A stretch of 64,000 nt of DNA from Flaccisagitta enflata (Eukaryota; Chaetognatha; Sagittoidea; Aphragmophora). The notes below the pieces were generated by a model that did not search any database, had not been told where the DNA came from, and saw nothing but the letters and a program-made list of their open reading frames with translations. The stretch's first letter is position 1. Every line of letters starts with the position of its first letter. Positions 23,370-34,760 of the stretch are shown piece after piece. Position numbers and translations under genes: made by a program. Where the stretch lies: positions 15,934,001 through 15,998,000 of the forward strand of contig OZ231127.1 in the NCBI GenBank assembly GCA_965153355.1. The letters run 5' to 3'.

Positions 23370-23510
23370 TTCTCTTTCTCTCTCTCTCTCTCTAGTCATA
23401 AACAAGGCAGGACAAGGACAAGGCTGAAAAAGCAAATGGTGACCGACTGACAAACCGACCAACCCAGATAGCAATAATAGAGTTTTGTAGCATGCAACAA
23501 AAAACAGTCT
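23370..23510 (+). mobile_element. Decayed hairpin-ended element with CT tract
   Basis: AACAAGGCAGGACAAGG at 23401 and a GACCGACTGACAAACCGACC tract are followed by ATAGAGTTTTGTAGCATGCAACAAAAAAC. Termini are recognisable but eroded. Confidence 0.4.
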
Positions 23511-23729
23511 CCCATTTCCGGTCAAAGCTCAAAAAGCTAAAATCTCAGTGCACTATGGTCCCTAAAATGAAAATTTGGGCGCCAATTTAGAAATTCTAAT
23601 TTCCTACTTTCAAAAATTATCCAGAATCTAAAAAAGAGCTAACTGATAATATTTGATGTGCTTGATCCAATGGTGATGCTTGCAGGCATGCAGCCATAAT
23701 AATCTTAGACAAAAAAAGTGATTTAAATT

Positions 23730-24300
23730 GATATTAGCGGGAAAAAAAAGGCTTGAAAATTTTAGCGAGAAAAAATTTTAGTAAAGAATAATTCTAACCA
23801 GAAAAAATTTCAGCGAGAAAAATTTTAGCGAAAAAAATTTAAGCAAAGAACTTTTAGCGAAAAAAATTTTAGCGAAAAAATTTAAGCGAGAAAAAATTTT
23901 AGCAAAAACAATTTTAACGAAAAAAATCTTAACGAAATAATTTCAGGAAAAAAAAGTTTTAGCCAGAAAAAATTTTAGCAAGAAAAAATCTTAGAGAGGA
24001 AAAATTTTAGCGGAAAAAAATTTTAGCGGAAAAAATTTTAGCAAAAAAAGTGAAGAAATTTTTGTAAAAATAATTTTAGCGAAACAAATTTTAGCAAAAC
24101 AATTCAAGCGAAAAAATTCCAGCGAGAAAACATTTTAGCGAGAAAAAATTTTAGCAAAAAACATTTTAGCGAAAAAAAAATTAAGCAAAAAAATTATAAC
24201 AAGAAAAAGTCTTAGCGAAAAAAATTTTAGCAAGAGGAATTTTAGTGAGAAAAAATTTAGCAAAAAAATGTTTTAGCGAGAAAAAATTTAAGTTTTTCTC
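23730..24300. repeat. Degenerate AGCGAGAAAAAATTTT tandem repeat
   Basis: Roughly 30 imperfect units of about 17 bp (words AGCGAGAAAAAATTTT, AGCGAAAAAAATTTT) cover 570 bp. The register drifts by several bases between units. Confidence 0.85.
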
Positions 24301-24610
24301 TATTGCAGAAATGGTAAGTTTTAAGTGTCCGATGTTGCCATTAGATCATACATATCAAAAACTGTAAACTATGGAATCTTTAAAGATCAGGGTTTTTTTA
24401 AGATCAAGAATTCTAGATTTTTTTTCTATTGCGCCTGACTTTGCAATTTGTGGCGCACTGTGCGCTGAATATCATACTAAATCGCCCTTTTTCTCCAAAA
24501 CTGTTACGGCTACACACCTGTGGGTGTTACCCTTTGATCCGGCACATCAATTACTGCCAGGTAGCGTTTTTGTAGGATACTGAATAACCTTTGTAAATGA
24601 AAAATTCAAA

Positions 24611-24772
24611 TTTTTAGTTGCGGACACGCAACTCTATAAAAGGCTTTGACGGTCCATTAGTCGGTCCTTCGGTTGGTACGTCATGGTGATCGAGTTGGAA
24701 AGTGTGAAAACGCGTATTTCTGCTCCTGCTCACCCGTCGGCAACTGGTATTGGCTGTGTATCCGGCCTTGTT
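24611..24772 (-). mobile_element. Hairpin-ended element, AGTTGCGGAC subtype
   Basis: The hairpin at 24616-24633 (AGTTGCGGACACGCAACT) is followed by CTATAAAAGGC. The opposite end is GTCGGCAACT (24736-24745), one mismatch from the expected GTCCGCAACT, then GTATCCGGCCTTGTT. Confidence 0.7.
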
Positions 24773-25503
24773 AAGTTAGCGCCCAGATTTTCAATTTTGG
24801 GGATCACAGTGTGCTGAAACTGTTGAATTGTAGGCGGAATTCGGCTCGACAGCCTTCGACGTCATCGGCTGCTGTCGTGGTAATTCTTGACGGAATGAGG
24901 CCAAAGACCGTAGCACGCAACTAAATTGTGACAGACAGACCAACCTAGCGACTAACAGACTAAGAACGCTATTTTCAAAGAGAGAGAGAGAGAGAGAGAG
25001 AGAGTGTTAGGAAGATCTCGCTCTACGCCTACATTAAAACATTGCTTATATTTAGTCTTTAGCGTCGCCTGCGAGCAAGCGCAAAACATAGCATTTTTGT
25101 AGATAGTTTTTTATGTTATTTCTTAGAATGCTCAACAAGAGGACCCGTTGTGCTACTGCCGATATCTCGTGGTGAGACAAAATAGAATGAAAATATAAGC
25201 GAAAAAAAAAGAAACTAAGAATGAATATTAGACCAGTAGATAAAAAGAAAACGATACAGGAAAAAAGAGAAAAATAGAAAAAAAAGAAATAAAGAAATGA
25301 GTAAATTAGCGGACATACAAAATAACGATCAAACAGCAAAAAAATGAAAACAGAAAAATGAGTTTGGACAAGAAAGAAACAAGTAAAGCCGGTATAAAAT
25401 ATTGTCGCAGACACTGAATACGAGTTGTAATTTCATGATACATGATGGAGTGCAGAATAGCAAAAATAACATTTGAGCAGCGGCGTGCACTTCTGTTTTA
25501 CAC
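24773..25503. other. A-rich sequence with short GA tract
   Basis: A (GA)n run lies at 24979-25004. The rest is A-rich on the plus strand. The minus-strand open frame at 25052-25414 is a Phe/Leu run of biased composition and is not called. Confidence 0.4.
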
Positions 25504-25660
25504 TTTTTAGTCGCGGACACGCGACTCTACACCTTGCCGTGTCAGTCGGTTTATCAGTCCGTCGGTCTGTCAGGTATCATTTTTGAATTCCGAGCGGTTT
25601 TTGCACTACTGCTCCTGCTGTACCGTCCGTGACTGTATTGCCGTGTATCCGGCCTTGTTT
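25504..25660 (-). mobile_element. Hairpin-ended element, AGTCGCGGAC subtype
   Basis: TTTTTAGTCGCGGACACGCGACT at the left, then CTACACCTTGCCG and GTCGGT units. The far end is GTCCGTGACT and GTGTATCCGGCCTTGTT. The 5' motif differs from the hairpin arm at one position. A second GGACGGACGG tract lies just to the right (25685-25740). Confidence 0.65.
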
Positions 25661-25744
25661 ACTCATTCGTTACGAAATAATAAATGGACCAATGGAACGA
25701 CAGACCGACAAACCGATGGACCAATGGACGGACGGATAAGGTCG

Positions 25745-25898
25745 AACGTGAGAGTTACCACAGGCGTGTTTACACACTTAGAAGAGGCACAAGGTATTTA
25801 GCCTTTAATGAACAAAGTCAAGTCCAAACACATAGGCTCTTTGGCCTTAGTTTATTTCATAAACAACGAGGATAAAGCTATAGCCTTCAGGCTAGGAA
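25745..25898 (-). mobile_element. LTR fragment of the minus-strand Gypsy-type copy
   Basis: Reverse complement of 22585-22740 in the plus copy, with the same GGCTATAGCTTTATCCTCG block and the same end (GTAACTCTCACGTT). It is joined directly to the post-RNase H linker at about 25899 with no integrase between, so integrase and the pol tail have been deleted. Confidence 0.7.
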
Positions 25899-27552
25899 GT
25901 TAGAAATTTTTGAGTTTGGCACTTTGCCGGTCTCTGGCGCTGAAACGATGGATTTCTCGTGGACACAGACATCACTGTTGGCTATGGCACGGCATAACCT
26001 GTCAACATGCAATTTTTCAGAGCTCTGACCTTCTTTGTCACCGAGAAATCTAAGTTTCTCTGTTTGAAATTCGGAAATTTTTTGGTTTGCAACTTCATCG
26101 GTCTTTATCTCTGAAACGGTAAATTTCTCATGCTTAGGGACCCCGCTGTTGGCTTCGGCACGGCACCATCTGTCAAACTGAGAATTTTCAATGCTCAGGC
26201 ATCCTTTGTCACGGAAAAATTGAGGTTTTTTCTGAATTTGTGCTTGAAAATCCGGTTTTTGACGCGCTGTGCTGAAGATTTTTTGTTTCGACGCTCTGTA
26301 TCTTCGAAACGGATGGAGCGACGTTCCCGAAAATAGCGCAGGCAGATTCAGCGGGTCGAGTTCTATAAAATTGACCTTCTTTGGAATCCTCAAAACTCTT
26401 CTGGGAGCCGGAGATAGGTTTATTCATCATTTTTCCCTGTTGTGATCCACTGTGCGGTTCAGATTTGGGCGTTTTGGTGACATTTTTGGTTTTGTCGAAG
26501 CACTGCTCAAGAACAGGAGGGGCTAGAGGGTCGCGGATGGTCGCGTTTGTTAGCCCTTTAGTTGATGTAGACGCCTGCTTAGTCTTAGGGTGGTCTCCAA
26601 GTGGTTTGGCTGCAGCACCTCGTCAAGTGCTTCAGTTGAAGGCGTTTTTGAGTGTTTTGAGGAACAACTCGAATTTGGCTGGCCTAAACTCTTTGAAATG
26701 GGCCTTTTTACCGTGGCATTGTGTGCATCAGTTGTTGCTGCTGTGACATGCTGATTTTTGAGAGGCTGGGATGCTGCTGGCGTCGACGAGACGCTTGAGA
26801 AGCTCGTTGAAGGATCCTCATCAAAATAGACATCGAAATCAGCCAACTCTTTTTTTATATCAGCAAACATTTTTCTCTGCTTCTCTTGAATGTTGTCGGA
26901 TGCGACTGGGGGCGCGAAGGTGACTTAGCGGTGACGAGAGGCTGTAGGATCTGCAGCGGAAGCAGTTCTTGAAGGCTGCGAGATTGATGAGATGGTTGGT
27001 TGACTTTGGATTGGTTTCAAATGATGGCAGAAACAAACTGATGAGATTGTAGCTGAACTTTGCAACATGTCCAAATGTTGCAAGAAGACATGACGGTCAT
27101 TGGCAACTGACGAGATGTTGGAGACAGATGTTGCTGCTTTGTTGGAGAGGATTCCATTTGGCCTTGAGAGTGCATCCGCCACAAAGTTACTTTTACCCTC
27201 TAGATAGTGGATATCAGTAGTAAATTCGGCTATCTCTGACAACTGATTTGTTTGCCTTGCTGTTGGTGCGTCAGTTTTCTTGTGGATTGAAGGCACCAAG
27301 CTTTGGTGGTCAGTAGAAAGAGTAAAAGGGCGGCCTTCCGCCATGTGTTTAAAATGTCGTATGGCCTTGTGAGCAGCATTAAGCTCTCTGTCGTAAGGAC
27401 ACCAGTTTTGTTGAGTTTCTGATAGCTTTTTGGACCAAAAGGCCAACGGCTCCCATGCATGAGGGCCTCTCTGCTCAATGACAGCTCCCATCGCGACATC
27501 TGAAGTATCTGTTGTGATGATAAGTGGGAGATTGGGATAGATAGCTTGTGCA
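25899..27552 (-). pseudogene. Ty3/Gypsy-type RNase H plus unusual linker, deleted on both sides
   Basis: Reading leftward, the frame open from 27491 to 26925 carries a Gypsy-type RNase H: TDTSD just upstream, RELNAAHKAIRHF, FTLSTDHQSL and the closing VADALSRPN. A Ser/Pro linker follows, then the block starting MFADIKKELADFD (26870), and from 26393 to 25887 an open stretch with two adjacent, clearly related blocks of about 50-60 residues. The plus copy at 18395 shares the linker blocks. Reverse transcriptase and gag are missing upstream (LTR sequence joins at 27545-27553) and integrase is missing downstream. No activity is expected. Confidence 0.85.
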
Positions 27553-27650
27553 TGTTATAAGGAAGGGGCCGTTAAAACTTCCGCTGCGCGGCACCTTATA
27601 ACGTGTGCCATTTGGCTGGCGCCATATATGGTGCTTCGGTTGACCTTTAT
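27545..27650 (-). mobile_element. LTR or leader fragment joined to RNase H
   Basis: It matches 23050-23155 of the plus copy (GGTGCCGCGCAGCGGAAG, CCCCTTCCTTATAACATGC). At ACATGC the sequence switches to the RNase H coding region. The shared hexamer suggests an internal deletion at short homology. Confidence 0.65.
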
Positions 27651-27863
27651 GTCCCCGGACTCTAACTCTGAATGTAAGAACAGAAAATTGTATTAATCAT
27701 CATGTCAGTTAATTCAATACTAAAAATCGGGGTTGCTTTAATCTATTATTATTCCATTGAGATCCAAAGCAGAATTTCAAGCTCTATCCATTGGTGCCAC
27801 CTCCGAAACTGTAGAGGTTAGCGTTTGGCAATGCCGATGTTATCTTACAGGAAGTTGAATTCA

Positions 27864-28108
27864 AACAAGGTCATTAGACCTAAGTCGCGTGCGTCGGCAT
27901 TTTCAAAAAAGTTAGGCAGACAGACAGACAAACATTTTTTTTCAAAAAGACATTTGAAATGGCCTTTTGTTTCACAAAGTTTCTTTTCTACCATTCAGAA
28001 ACATGAAAAACGCTTTAAAAAGCCTGTAAAACAGTTTTGTGACGGACCGACCGACGGACCGACGGACCGAAAAGTGGCTTATAGAGTCGCGTAGCACGCG
28101 ACTAAAAA
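27864..28108 (+). mobile_element. Hairpin-ended element, AGTCGCGTGC subtype
   Basis: Complete. AACAAGGTCATTAGACCT forms the 5' hairpin with a sequence different from other copies but still paired (AGGTC/GACCT). AGTCGCGTGC at 27883-27892 is exactly complementary to GCACGCGACT at 28094-28103, followed by AAAAAAG. It has a short GACCGACGG tract. Confidence 0.8.
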
Positions 28109-28317
28109 AGAGCAAAATCAGAACTGTTTCTCGTGACTAGAAGTTTTATTTCAAGGGCTACATGATCATTTTGAAACTCTACAGAAGATCTTTCAAAGGA
28201 GATCTTGCTGGATGTCTTAGCTCAATCCGTTTAGGAATGGCATTAAAATGAAGACAGGGGGTGAAGAATTTGGAAATTCACAACGCCATTTTCATGGATT
28301 ATCTTGATTCTAAAATA
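28109..28317. other. No feature recognised
   Basis: Unique-looking AT-rich sequence between two mobile elements. Confidence 0.3.
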
Positions 28318-28456
28318 ACAATGCCGGATAGACGGCCACCAGTTGCGGATGGGTGGGCAGGGGCAGATATGCGCGTCTCCTCACTTTTCTACTAGCGCCG
28401 ACGGACGGACCGACTGACCGAGGGATCGAGGGACGGACAAAGCCCCTTATAGAGTA
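28318..28456 (+). mobile_element. Hairpin-ended element lacking its 3' hairpin
   Basis: Start ACAATGCCGGATAGACGGCC, then AGTTGCGGATGGGTGGGCAG, a GGACGGACCGAC tract and CCCCTTATAGAGTAGG, where the copy breaks off before the hairpin. Confidence 0.55.
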
Positions 28457-28834
28457 GGCTGGGTCCATGATGACAATTTCAGAGAAAATCTTGCACCAAG
28501 CACTTTTCATGTTCCAATGAAATAATTGGAGTCACATCTACTCGGATAATAGATTCTAACAAGGTTTAGGCAGAACGTCATTGTGATATGTACAGTGAAA
28601 TTTGAGTAAAAAATGCCTTTTTTTTTCATATTTCTATATTTGTTTTCTTAAAGATCGGCCACTTTAAATTGGCATTAGTGCATGCATGTATGTTTGTGAG
28701 TGAGTGCAAGTGCGTATGCGTGTGCGCTTGAGTGAGCGTATGCGTGTGCCTGTGGTGCGTGTGCGTATGAAACTCCTGTTCTTTGTTTGCCCTATACAAA
28801 TTACTGATTGATCAAGGTGATTGACAAACTGCAC

Positions 28835-29055
<221 letters not shown>

Positions 29056-29336
29056 ATGCAAGCACGCGAAACCGTGCATCATGGTTATTCCCTACATTGG
29101 CGATATGTCATTGGCGTTGGCATGGGCTAAAAGTTCGCACTGTGAAGTTCAAAACAAGCTCGATTGGGCCACAATACTTGTGGACTGTGTCATTGCGATT
29201 GTGTTAGACACATGTGGAGATAGACGGATTAACAGAAAGAGATATAACAGAAAAAGAACCCTCCCAATGTGTTTATCGATAGTTTGATCTCGCCGTGGAA
29301 AAAAAAACATCAAAGAAATGCACTATTCAGGAGGGG

Positions 29337-29402
29337 GTAACGGACCGACAGACAGACAGACGGACAGACCCTCATTTTGAGATGTGAGGAGGGATCTAAA
29401 AA
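29337..29402 (+). mobile_element. 3' end of a hairpin-ended element
   Basis: GACCGACAGACAGACAGACGG, then ACCCTCATTTTGAGATG and GGATCTAAAAAT, a decayed GATGCGTC-type end. Confidence 0.4.
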
Positions 29403-29619
29403 TAAACTGTCTTATTCCAGATTCCGTTTTGAAGGTGAAAGATATGAGGACGTTGTAGTCATGTGCTACACAACTACACCACGTTACCTCGGCACGTTGT
29501 TTTACTGGCTGGTCCCCTGTAAGGTATCGGCCCTTGCTTTCGCACGTGGGGAAATTTCTCCCTCTACACCCCCCCCCCGATTCGAGACCCAAATCTCAGT
29601 CTTCAGTGACAAATTTCAT

Positions 29620-30177
29620 CCTGGAAAATAAGATCCCAGCCTCAAGGCTCAATTCCTAGCCTCAAGGCTCAATTCCCAGCCTCAAGGCCCAAATCTTGGC
29701 CTTTAGGCCAAAATCCCAACCTCAAAGCCTAAATCCCAGCCTCAAAGCCTAAATCCCAATCTCAAGCATAAAATCTAACCCCGCAGCCCAAATTCCATCC
29801 CCATGGCCTAAATCTCAGCCCAATCGCAACCGCAAGACGAAGGAGGAGAAATTTGCTCATGTGTGGAAGCATAGGTCATTGACCCCTTCGGGGCCGCTGC
29901 CCTGCTCCCCCCCTCAATTTCAAACACAACCTACTTAGGGGGAACACGGGTATCGCTGACAATCTTACGCTTTTGCGACTATTTACTTTTTTGACGTGTT
30001 GAGCCATTTTAGCTCACTGCTCCTGGCCTAATGCTTAAGTGACCTTCTCTATCACTGCTTCTGATTATTTGGGACAAGGAACAGATTGATCTGCCGAGTG
30101 CCTCTGTACAAATTGGGAAACTGACAGTTTGAATCAGTGACCTTCGGGTTCCCAAAATTGACGCGATCAACAACAAT

Positions 30178-30266
<89 letters not shown>

Positions 30267-30395
30267 CGATAATAACAACAAGGGTGGCTGGTGCAACAGA
30301 AGCAGCAGAAGCAGAAGCGACAACAGTAACAGTATCAAAAATTCAAACCAAATCATTCTTCACAAAAGTTGACAACTAATAAACAATAACCACGA

Positions 30396-30480
<85 letters not shown>

Positions 30481-30559
30481 AACAACAACAACAACAACAA
30501 CAACAACAGTAATAATGATACAAACCAAATCATGTTTCACTTAAGGCAACAACAATACC

Positions 30560-30638
<79 letters not shown>

Positions 30639-30670
30639 CCAACAGCAACAGCAACAGCAACAGCGACAGC

Positions 30671-30702
<32 letters not shown>

Positions 30703-30845
30703 CTCAGTTGACGCTTTGGTGGTAGGAAAAAAGTAAATAATAGCAGCCCAAAGGCAGTAAGTGGTCAGCGGTACCCGTGCCCTGCTTGAGTAGAAAGGGA
30801 TTTAGGTTGAGAGGGAGCAGGGCAGCGGCCCCGAAGGGGACGAAG
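29620..30845. repeat. Composite inverted structure: 20-bp minisatellite, inverted arms and three (AAC)n blocks
   Basis: About ten 20-bp units (CCTCAAGGCTCAATTCCCAG) are followed by CCCCTTCGGGGCCGCTGCCC and GGGGGAACACGGGTATCGCTGAC (29886-29966). The same sequences return inverted at 30754-30845. Between the arms are (AAC)n blocks at 30169-30279, 30400-30509 and 30558-30702. No genes. Confidence 0.75.
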
Positions 30846-31523
30846 TCCTGTAGAACACAGGGGGAATCTGTCCGTCCTTCCATCCGTCCATACGTCCTTC
30901 TGTCTGCCTTCCTTCTGTCCAGGATGCCCTGTGATTCAAATTTTCATTGAATACCATATAGAAATGACAAAAGGCAGTATATGGACAATGGTATCCTTGC
31001 CTTTATTGTATAGTTTGTGGGTTATGTTGAGGGAGGGGCAGGCCAGGATCTGGGTCTCTGAGACCAGAATTTTAGTCTCTGAGACCAGTTTCTTGGTCTC
31101 AGAGGCAAGGATTTCAGTCTCTGAGGCTAGGATTTGGGCCTCTGAGGCCAGGATTTAGGTCTTTAAGGCCAGAACCTTAGTCTTGGAGGTTCCAATCTAG
31201 GTCCCAAAGGTCAGGATCCGGGTGTCTATAGCTAGGTTGTGGGTTTAAGGAGCCAAAATGATAGAATTCAGGCCAGAATTCAGGTTTTCTAGCCAGATTT
31301 GGCACATTTTGCTTGGATTTGGCCCATTTTTCCTGGATTTGGCCCATTTTGGCTGGATTTAGGCCATTTTGCTTGGATTTTGGCCATACAGCTTGGATTT
31401 GGGGCCCAAAGGAGACGAAGCCCTGAGGGTGGGGCAGAGGGAGGGGGACGTACGTACGGACGGACGGAGGAACAGATTCCCCCTGTGTTCTACAGGACTT
31501 CGTCCCCTTCGGGGCCGCTGCCC
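30820..31523. mobile_element. Element with 51-bp perfect terminal inverted repeats
   Basis: Positions 30820-30870 are the exact reverse complement of 31473-31523. The arms begin GGGCAGCGGCCCCGAAGGGG, itself containing a CCCCgaaGGGG hairpin, and include CTGTAGAACACAGGGGG. Inside are a TCCGTCCTTCC tract, about ten 20-bp units (GTCTCTGAGGCCAGGATTT) and a second set of units around GGATTTGGCCCATTTT. There is no protein-coding frame. Related ends are seen at 10120, 32150/32470 and 38370. Confidence 0.85.
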
Positions 31524-31685
31524 AAAAACATATTTTTGCCTTAAGATAGCAATTTTTTAGTACAATGACGTTCTGCAAAGATCATGTTGGAATTGATTTT
31601 GTGAGTAGACTGGGCTCTAATTATGCATGAAGAAAAGGAAAATCACTTGGAGTAAGAGGTATTTCCAAATGACCAAAATGAGCCC

Positions 31686-31722
31686 AGCCTATTATAGAGT
31701 TGCGTGTCCACAACTAAAAATT
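31686..31722 (+). mobile_element. 3' end fragment of a hairpin-ended element
   Basis: TTATAGAGTTGCGTGTCCACAACTAAAAATT retains the hairpin with one mismatch. Confidence 0.5.
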
Positions 31723-32139
31723 AGACGCATTGAGTTAAAAATTCTTTCTTTTGCGCCATTTTTAAAGAAAATTCGAAGCTCTTCAATTTGCTCAGAAATA
31801 ACGAGTAGCTAAGATAATCAGCCGTATTATTGACAAAAACGAAAAAAACTAAAATTGCTCGTTAGAAAAAAATTGAAATGAGCACTTTTTTCAATCAGTG
31901 ATTTTTTTTAATCAAACCATTGCCATTTCTAAACGAATAAAGCAAAAATGACCAGCAATGTCACATTTGGAAGATTTTTTGCAGAGCTATAAAACGATTA
32001 TGGATTTTCTAAGGTTCAGGTCCATAGTTAAGCAGAAACTAGCAAAACAAAGTGTTCGCTTTTTTCTTTGCCATAGTTACTGACTACTGCAAAAATCTCT
32101 TTGAACTAAGCAGTTATCCAAGAATCGCACATGGCCGAT
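31723..32139. other. AT-rich sequence, nothing recognised
   Basis: No coding or repeat feature was found by reading. Confidence 0.4.
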
Positions 32140-32490
32140 AGAGTATAGACTATAGAACACAGGGGGAAATTTTCCAGACGTCCTGAGGGGGAATATTTCA
32201 GGACTTAGATGATTGATTTAGACTACCAAGGGCGGGTTAAGGCTTGGAGAGCAGATTTGAGGTTTGCAGTGCAAATTTGAGCCACAGAGGGCTTATTTGA
32301 TGCTTGCAGGGCAGATGTAGCAAAAATGAGGGCTGGGAGGGCAAATCTGAGGCCTTAGTGGCCAATGGAGAAATGGAAGGACGTAAGAATGAGGATGGAT
32401 AGACGGAAGGACGGACGGACGTCTGGAAATTCCCCCCCCCCCCCATTTGTTCCACAGTACATCAGCCCTTTAGGGTCGCTGCCCAAAAAG
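32140..32490. mobile_element. Decayed relative of the 51-bp terminal inverted repeat element
   Basis: Left part CTATAGAACACAGGGGGAAA with TTTCCAGACGTCC, and right part GGACGTCTGGAAATTCCCC with TTTAGGGTCGCTGCCC, are inverted. Between them are about six degenerate units of GCAGGGCAGATTTGAGGC. Confidence 0.65.
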
Positions 32491-32550
32491 AGAGTGAACC
32501 AAAACCCAGACTCATAGAGACTATGCATTTCCAACTGCTCTTTATGCAGA

Positions 32551-32917
32551 GCCAGGCCTGATTTTAATGATTTTTTTGACTGAGCCAGTCGGGCTCGCTC
32601 CCCATTATTTGACAGAGTCCGACAGGAAAACCATGAGCCCGCTAAGAATGTTATGCCAAATTTCATCATCAAATCAGTCTAGATTTTTAATAACAGCAAC
32701 TGGTTATATGATGTAATGATAAAAAAAATCATTTCATCGTGAAAAATCGGAAAATGACTAAAAAATATTTGATTTTGTAAAATATTTTACTTAACCAGCT
32801 TCAGCAATTTGAATCTATCCCAAGTGAGAAAGAGCCGGCCGGGCTTGGAGCTTGCAAAACATGAGAGCCCGAGAGCAAAATAGAGAGCATCTGACTCGCG
32901 GGATCAGGCCTGTGCAG
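32551..32917. mobile_element. Dispersed element of about 370 bp with CAGGCCTGA ends, copy 1
   Basis: Shares its full length with 55805-56187, including GACTGAGCCAGTCGGGCTCGC, GCTTGCAAAACATGAGAGC and the end ATCAGGCCTG, which is inverted relative to the start CAGGCCTGAT. Non-coding. Confidence 0.75.
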
Positions 32918-32924
32918 AGCTAGG

Positions 32925-33075
32925 TTAGTTTTTAGTCGCATGCTACGTGCCTCTACATCCCGTTTTGTCCGTCCATCCGTCGGTTGGTCCCCTTTTTTCT
33001 TTTCCGGCGTTTTTTAGCTTTTTGAGCTCACTGCTCCTGCCCAAATGTCCCACTGATCTTCTCCATCACTAGCGA
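32925..33075 (-). mobile_element. Truncated hairpin-ended element
   Basis: TTTTTAGTCGCATGCTACGTG, then CTACATCCCG and GTCCGTCCATCC. The 5' end is not found. Confidence 0.45.
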
Positions 33076-33635
33076 GATCATACTAGCCAGACCCATACTA
33101 GCAAAAGAAGAAGAAATGGGATTTATTTGGAAGGACCAAAAGGACGATCTGGATGGGGTCACCATCCCTACACCCTACTTACAGCAATTTTCACAATTTG
33201 AGACAAAATAGACATAACGCAGTTTGATAAGTTTTAAAAAAGATCTATGTATGTAACTAGATTTTTTTTCCCGTATGTTTGGTGATCAGTCAAAAAAAAG
33301 AAAATGATAGGAAGAAGATATCAGCAAGTTTTAAAAAAGATATATGTATGTGCATAATTTTCTTTCCTTTTTTTGTTTGTTTGGTCATCATTGAAAAACA
33401 AATAATAGAAAGAGCTTAGTAGTCAGCTTTTTCCAAAGAATCAGTCCTTTCAGGATCAGAAGCAAAATCGAGGGAATCACATTTTTTTTCACAATTTGGC
33501 TTTTTGGTGCATACAAAATTTGAGAGCAGATCTACGTAGTGATTACGTACAAAGAGTAGAAAATTCAAAAATCTCCAAGGAATACTTAAAGAGAGTAAAC
33601 TTAAGAAAAGGTGAATAAATAAGTACAACAGATCT
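33076..33635. other. AT-rich sequence with a local duplication
   Basis: Words such as AAGTTTTAAAAAAGAT followed by TATGTATGT occur twice (33225 and 33330), each followed by a Kmer like TTTGGTGATCA. The AGCAGATCTACGTA motif at 33530 recurs near 33628. No gene. Confidence 0.4.
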
Positions 33636-34266
33636 ACGTATTCACAGTGGGCCTTAATTGGATATGGGTCCAAAAAAATCCTCAGCAGTAGTGACTAGTA
33701 TAAATAGGTACATTTTATAGTGACAAATCGATATTGACCCTTAAAAAAAAATTTCCCTTGAAAGTTTTTGCAAAAATCACTAAAATGTGTCCATTTTCTT
33801 ATATATTTCTGGATAGATCTCAATGATCTATCAATTTTGAAATTCTGATTCAAGATTCATATTCCTTGTAAAATTTCTAATTTTTTGATAGGTCACACTA
33901 TATACTTTCATGTAAAAATAAAATTTTTATTTTTTATGTCACCGTTACAAAAATGCAACGGTGGCCTAAAATACGAAAATTTTATTTTTACATGAAAGTG
34001 TATAGTGTGACCTATCAAATGATTAGAAATTTTACCAGGAATATGAAAATGGAATCAGAATTTCAAAATTGATGGATCATTGAGATGTATGTATAAATAT
34101 ATAAGAAAATGGACATATTTTAGTGATTTTTGCGAAAACTTTCAAGGGAAATTTTTTTTTAAGGGTCAATATCAATTCTTCACTATAAATTATACCTATT
34201 TATACAAGTCACTACTGCTGAGGATTTTTTTGAACCCATATCTAATTAAGGCCCACTGTGATATTG
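33636..34266. repeat. 630-bp near-perfect inverted repeat (foldback)
   Basis: Left arm 33636-33945 (from CACAGTGGGCCTTAATTGG through GGTCACACTATATACTTTCATG) and right arm 33960-34266 are reverse complements with few changes. They meet at the short centre GTCACCGTTACAAAAATGCA. There is no open frame spanning it. It could form a hairpin of about 300 bp, consistent with a foldback element or a MITE with very long arms. Confidence 0.9.
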
Positions 34267-34359
34267 ATACGTACAAAGAATGGTAAGGTGATAATTCTGA
34301 TACTAGCGAAACCCCTACACTAGCCGTGGCAATGATTAGCGACCATAATTTCCCTCTAT

Positions 34360-34364
<5 letters not shown>

Positions 34365-34450
<86 letters not shown>

Positions 34451-34530
34451 CCAAAAAAAAAGTCTCAAACTGTGTATGGTGATAGACATAACAAGGAGAG
34501 ATGATATTCACATTGTTGTTGTTGATGATA

Positions 34531-34578
<48 letters not shown>

Positions 34579-34636
34579 GTGCAGATACCATAGAGTTTCA
34601 GGATGTTGACCTCGTCGGATGAGGATGACGACTTAC

Positions 34637-34732
<96 letters not shown>

Positions 34733-34760
34733 GGAGAGAATGAATGAATGAATGAATGAA
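34365..34760. repeat. Cluster of (GA)n, (GAT)n, (GA)n and (GAAT)n microsatellites
   Basis: GA at 34365-34446, GAT at 34529-34578, GA at 34641-34726, GAAT at 34738-34761. Confidence 0.96.

Noticed and set aside
25052-25414. Hydrophobic minus-strand frame resembling a membrane protein
   Set aside because: A-rich plus strand gives Phe/Leu by composition. No conserved motif, and no splice or start support.
30820-31523. Ribosomal RNA fragment, because of CCCCTTCGGGGCCGCTGCCC
   Set aside because: The motif is part of a repeated terminal inverted repeat with tandem units inside. No rRNA core motifs are present.
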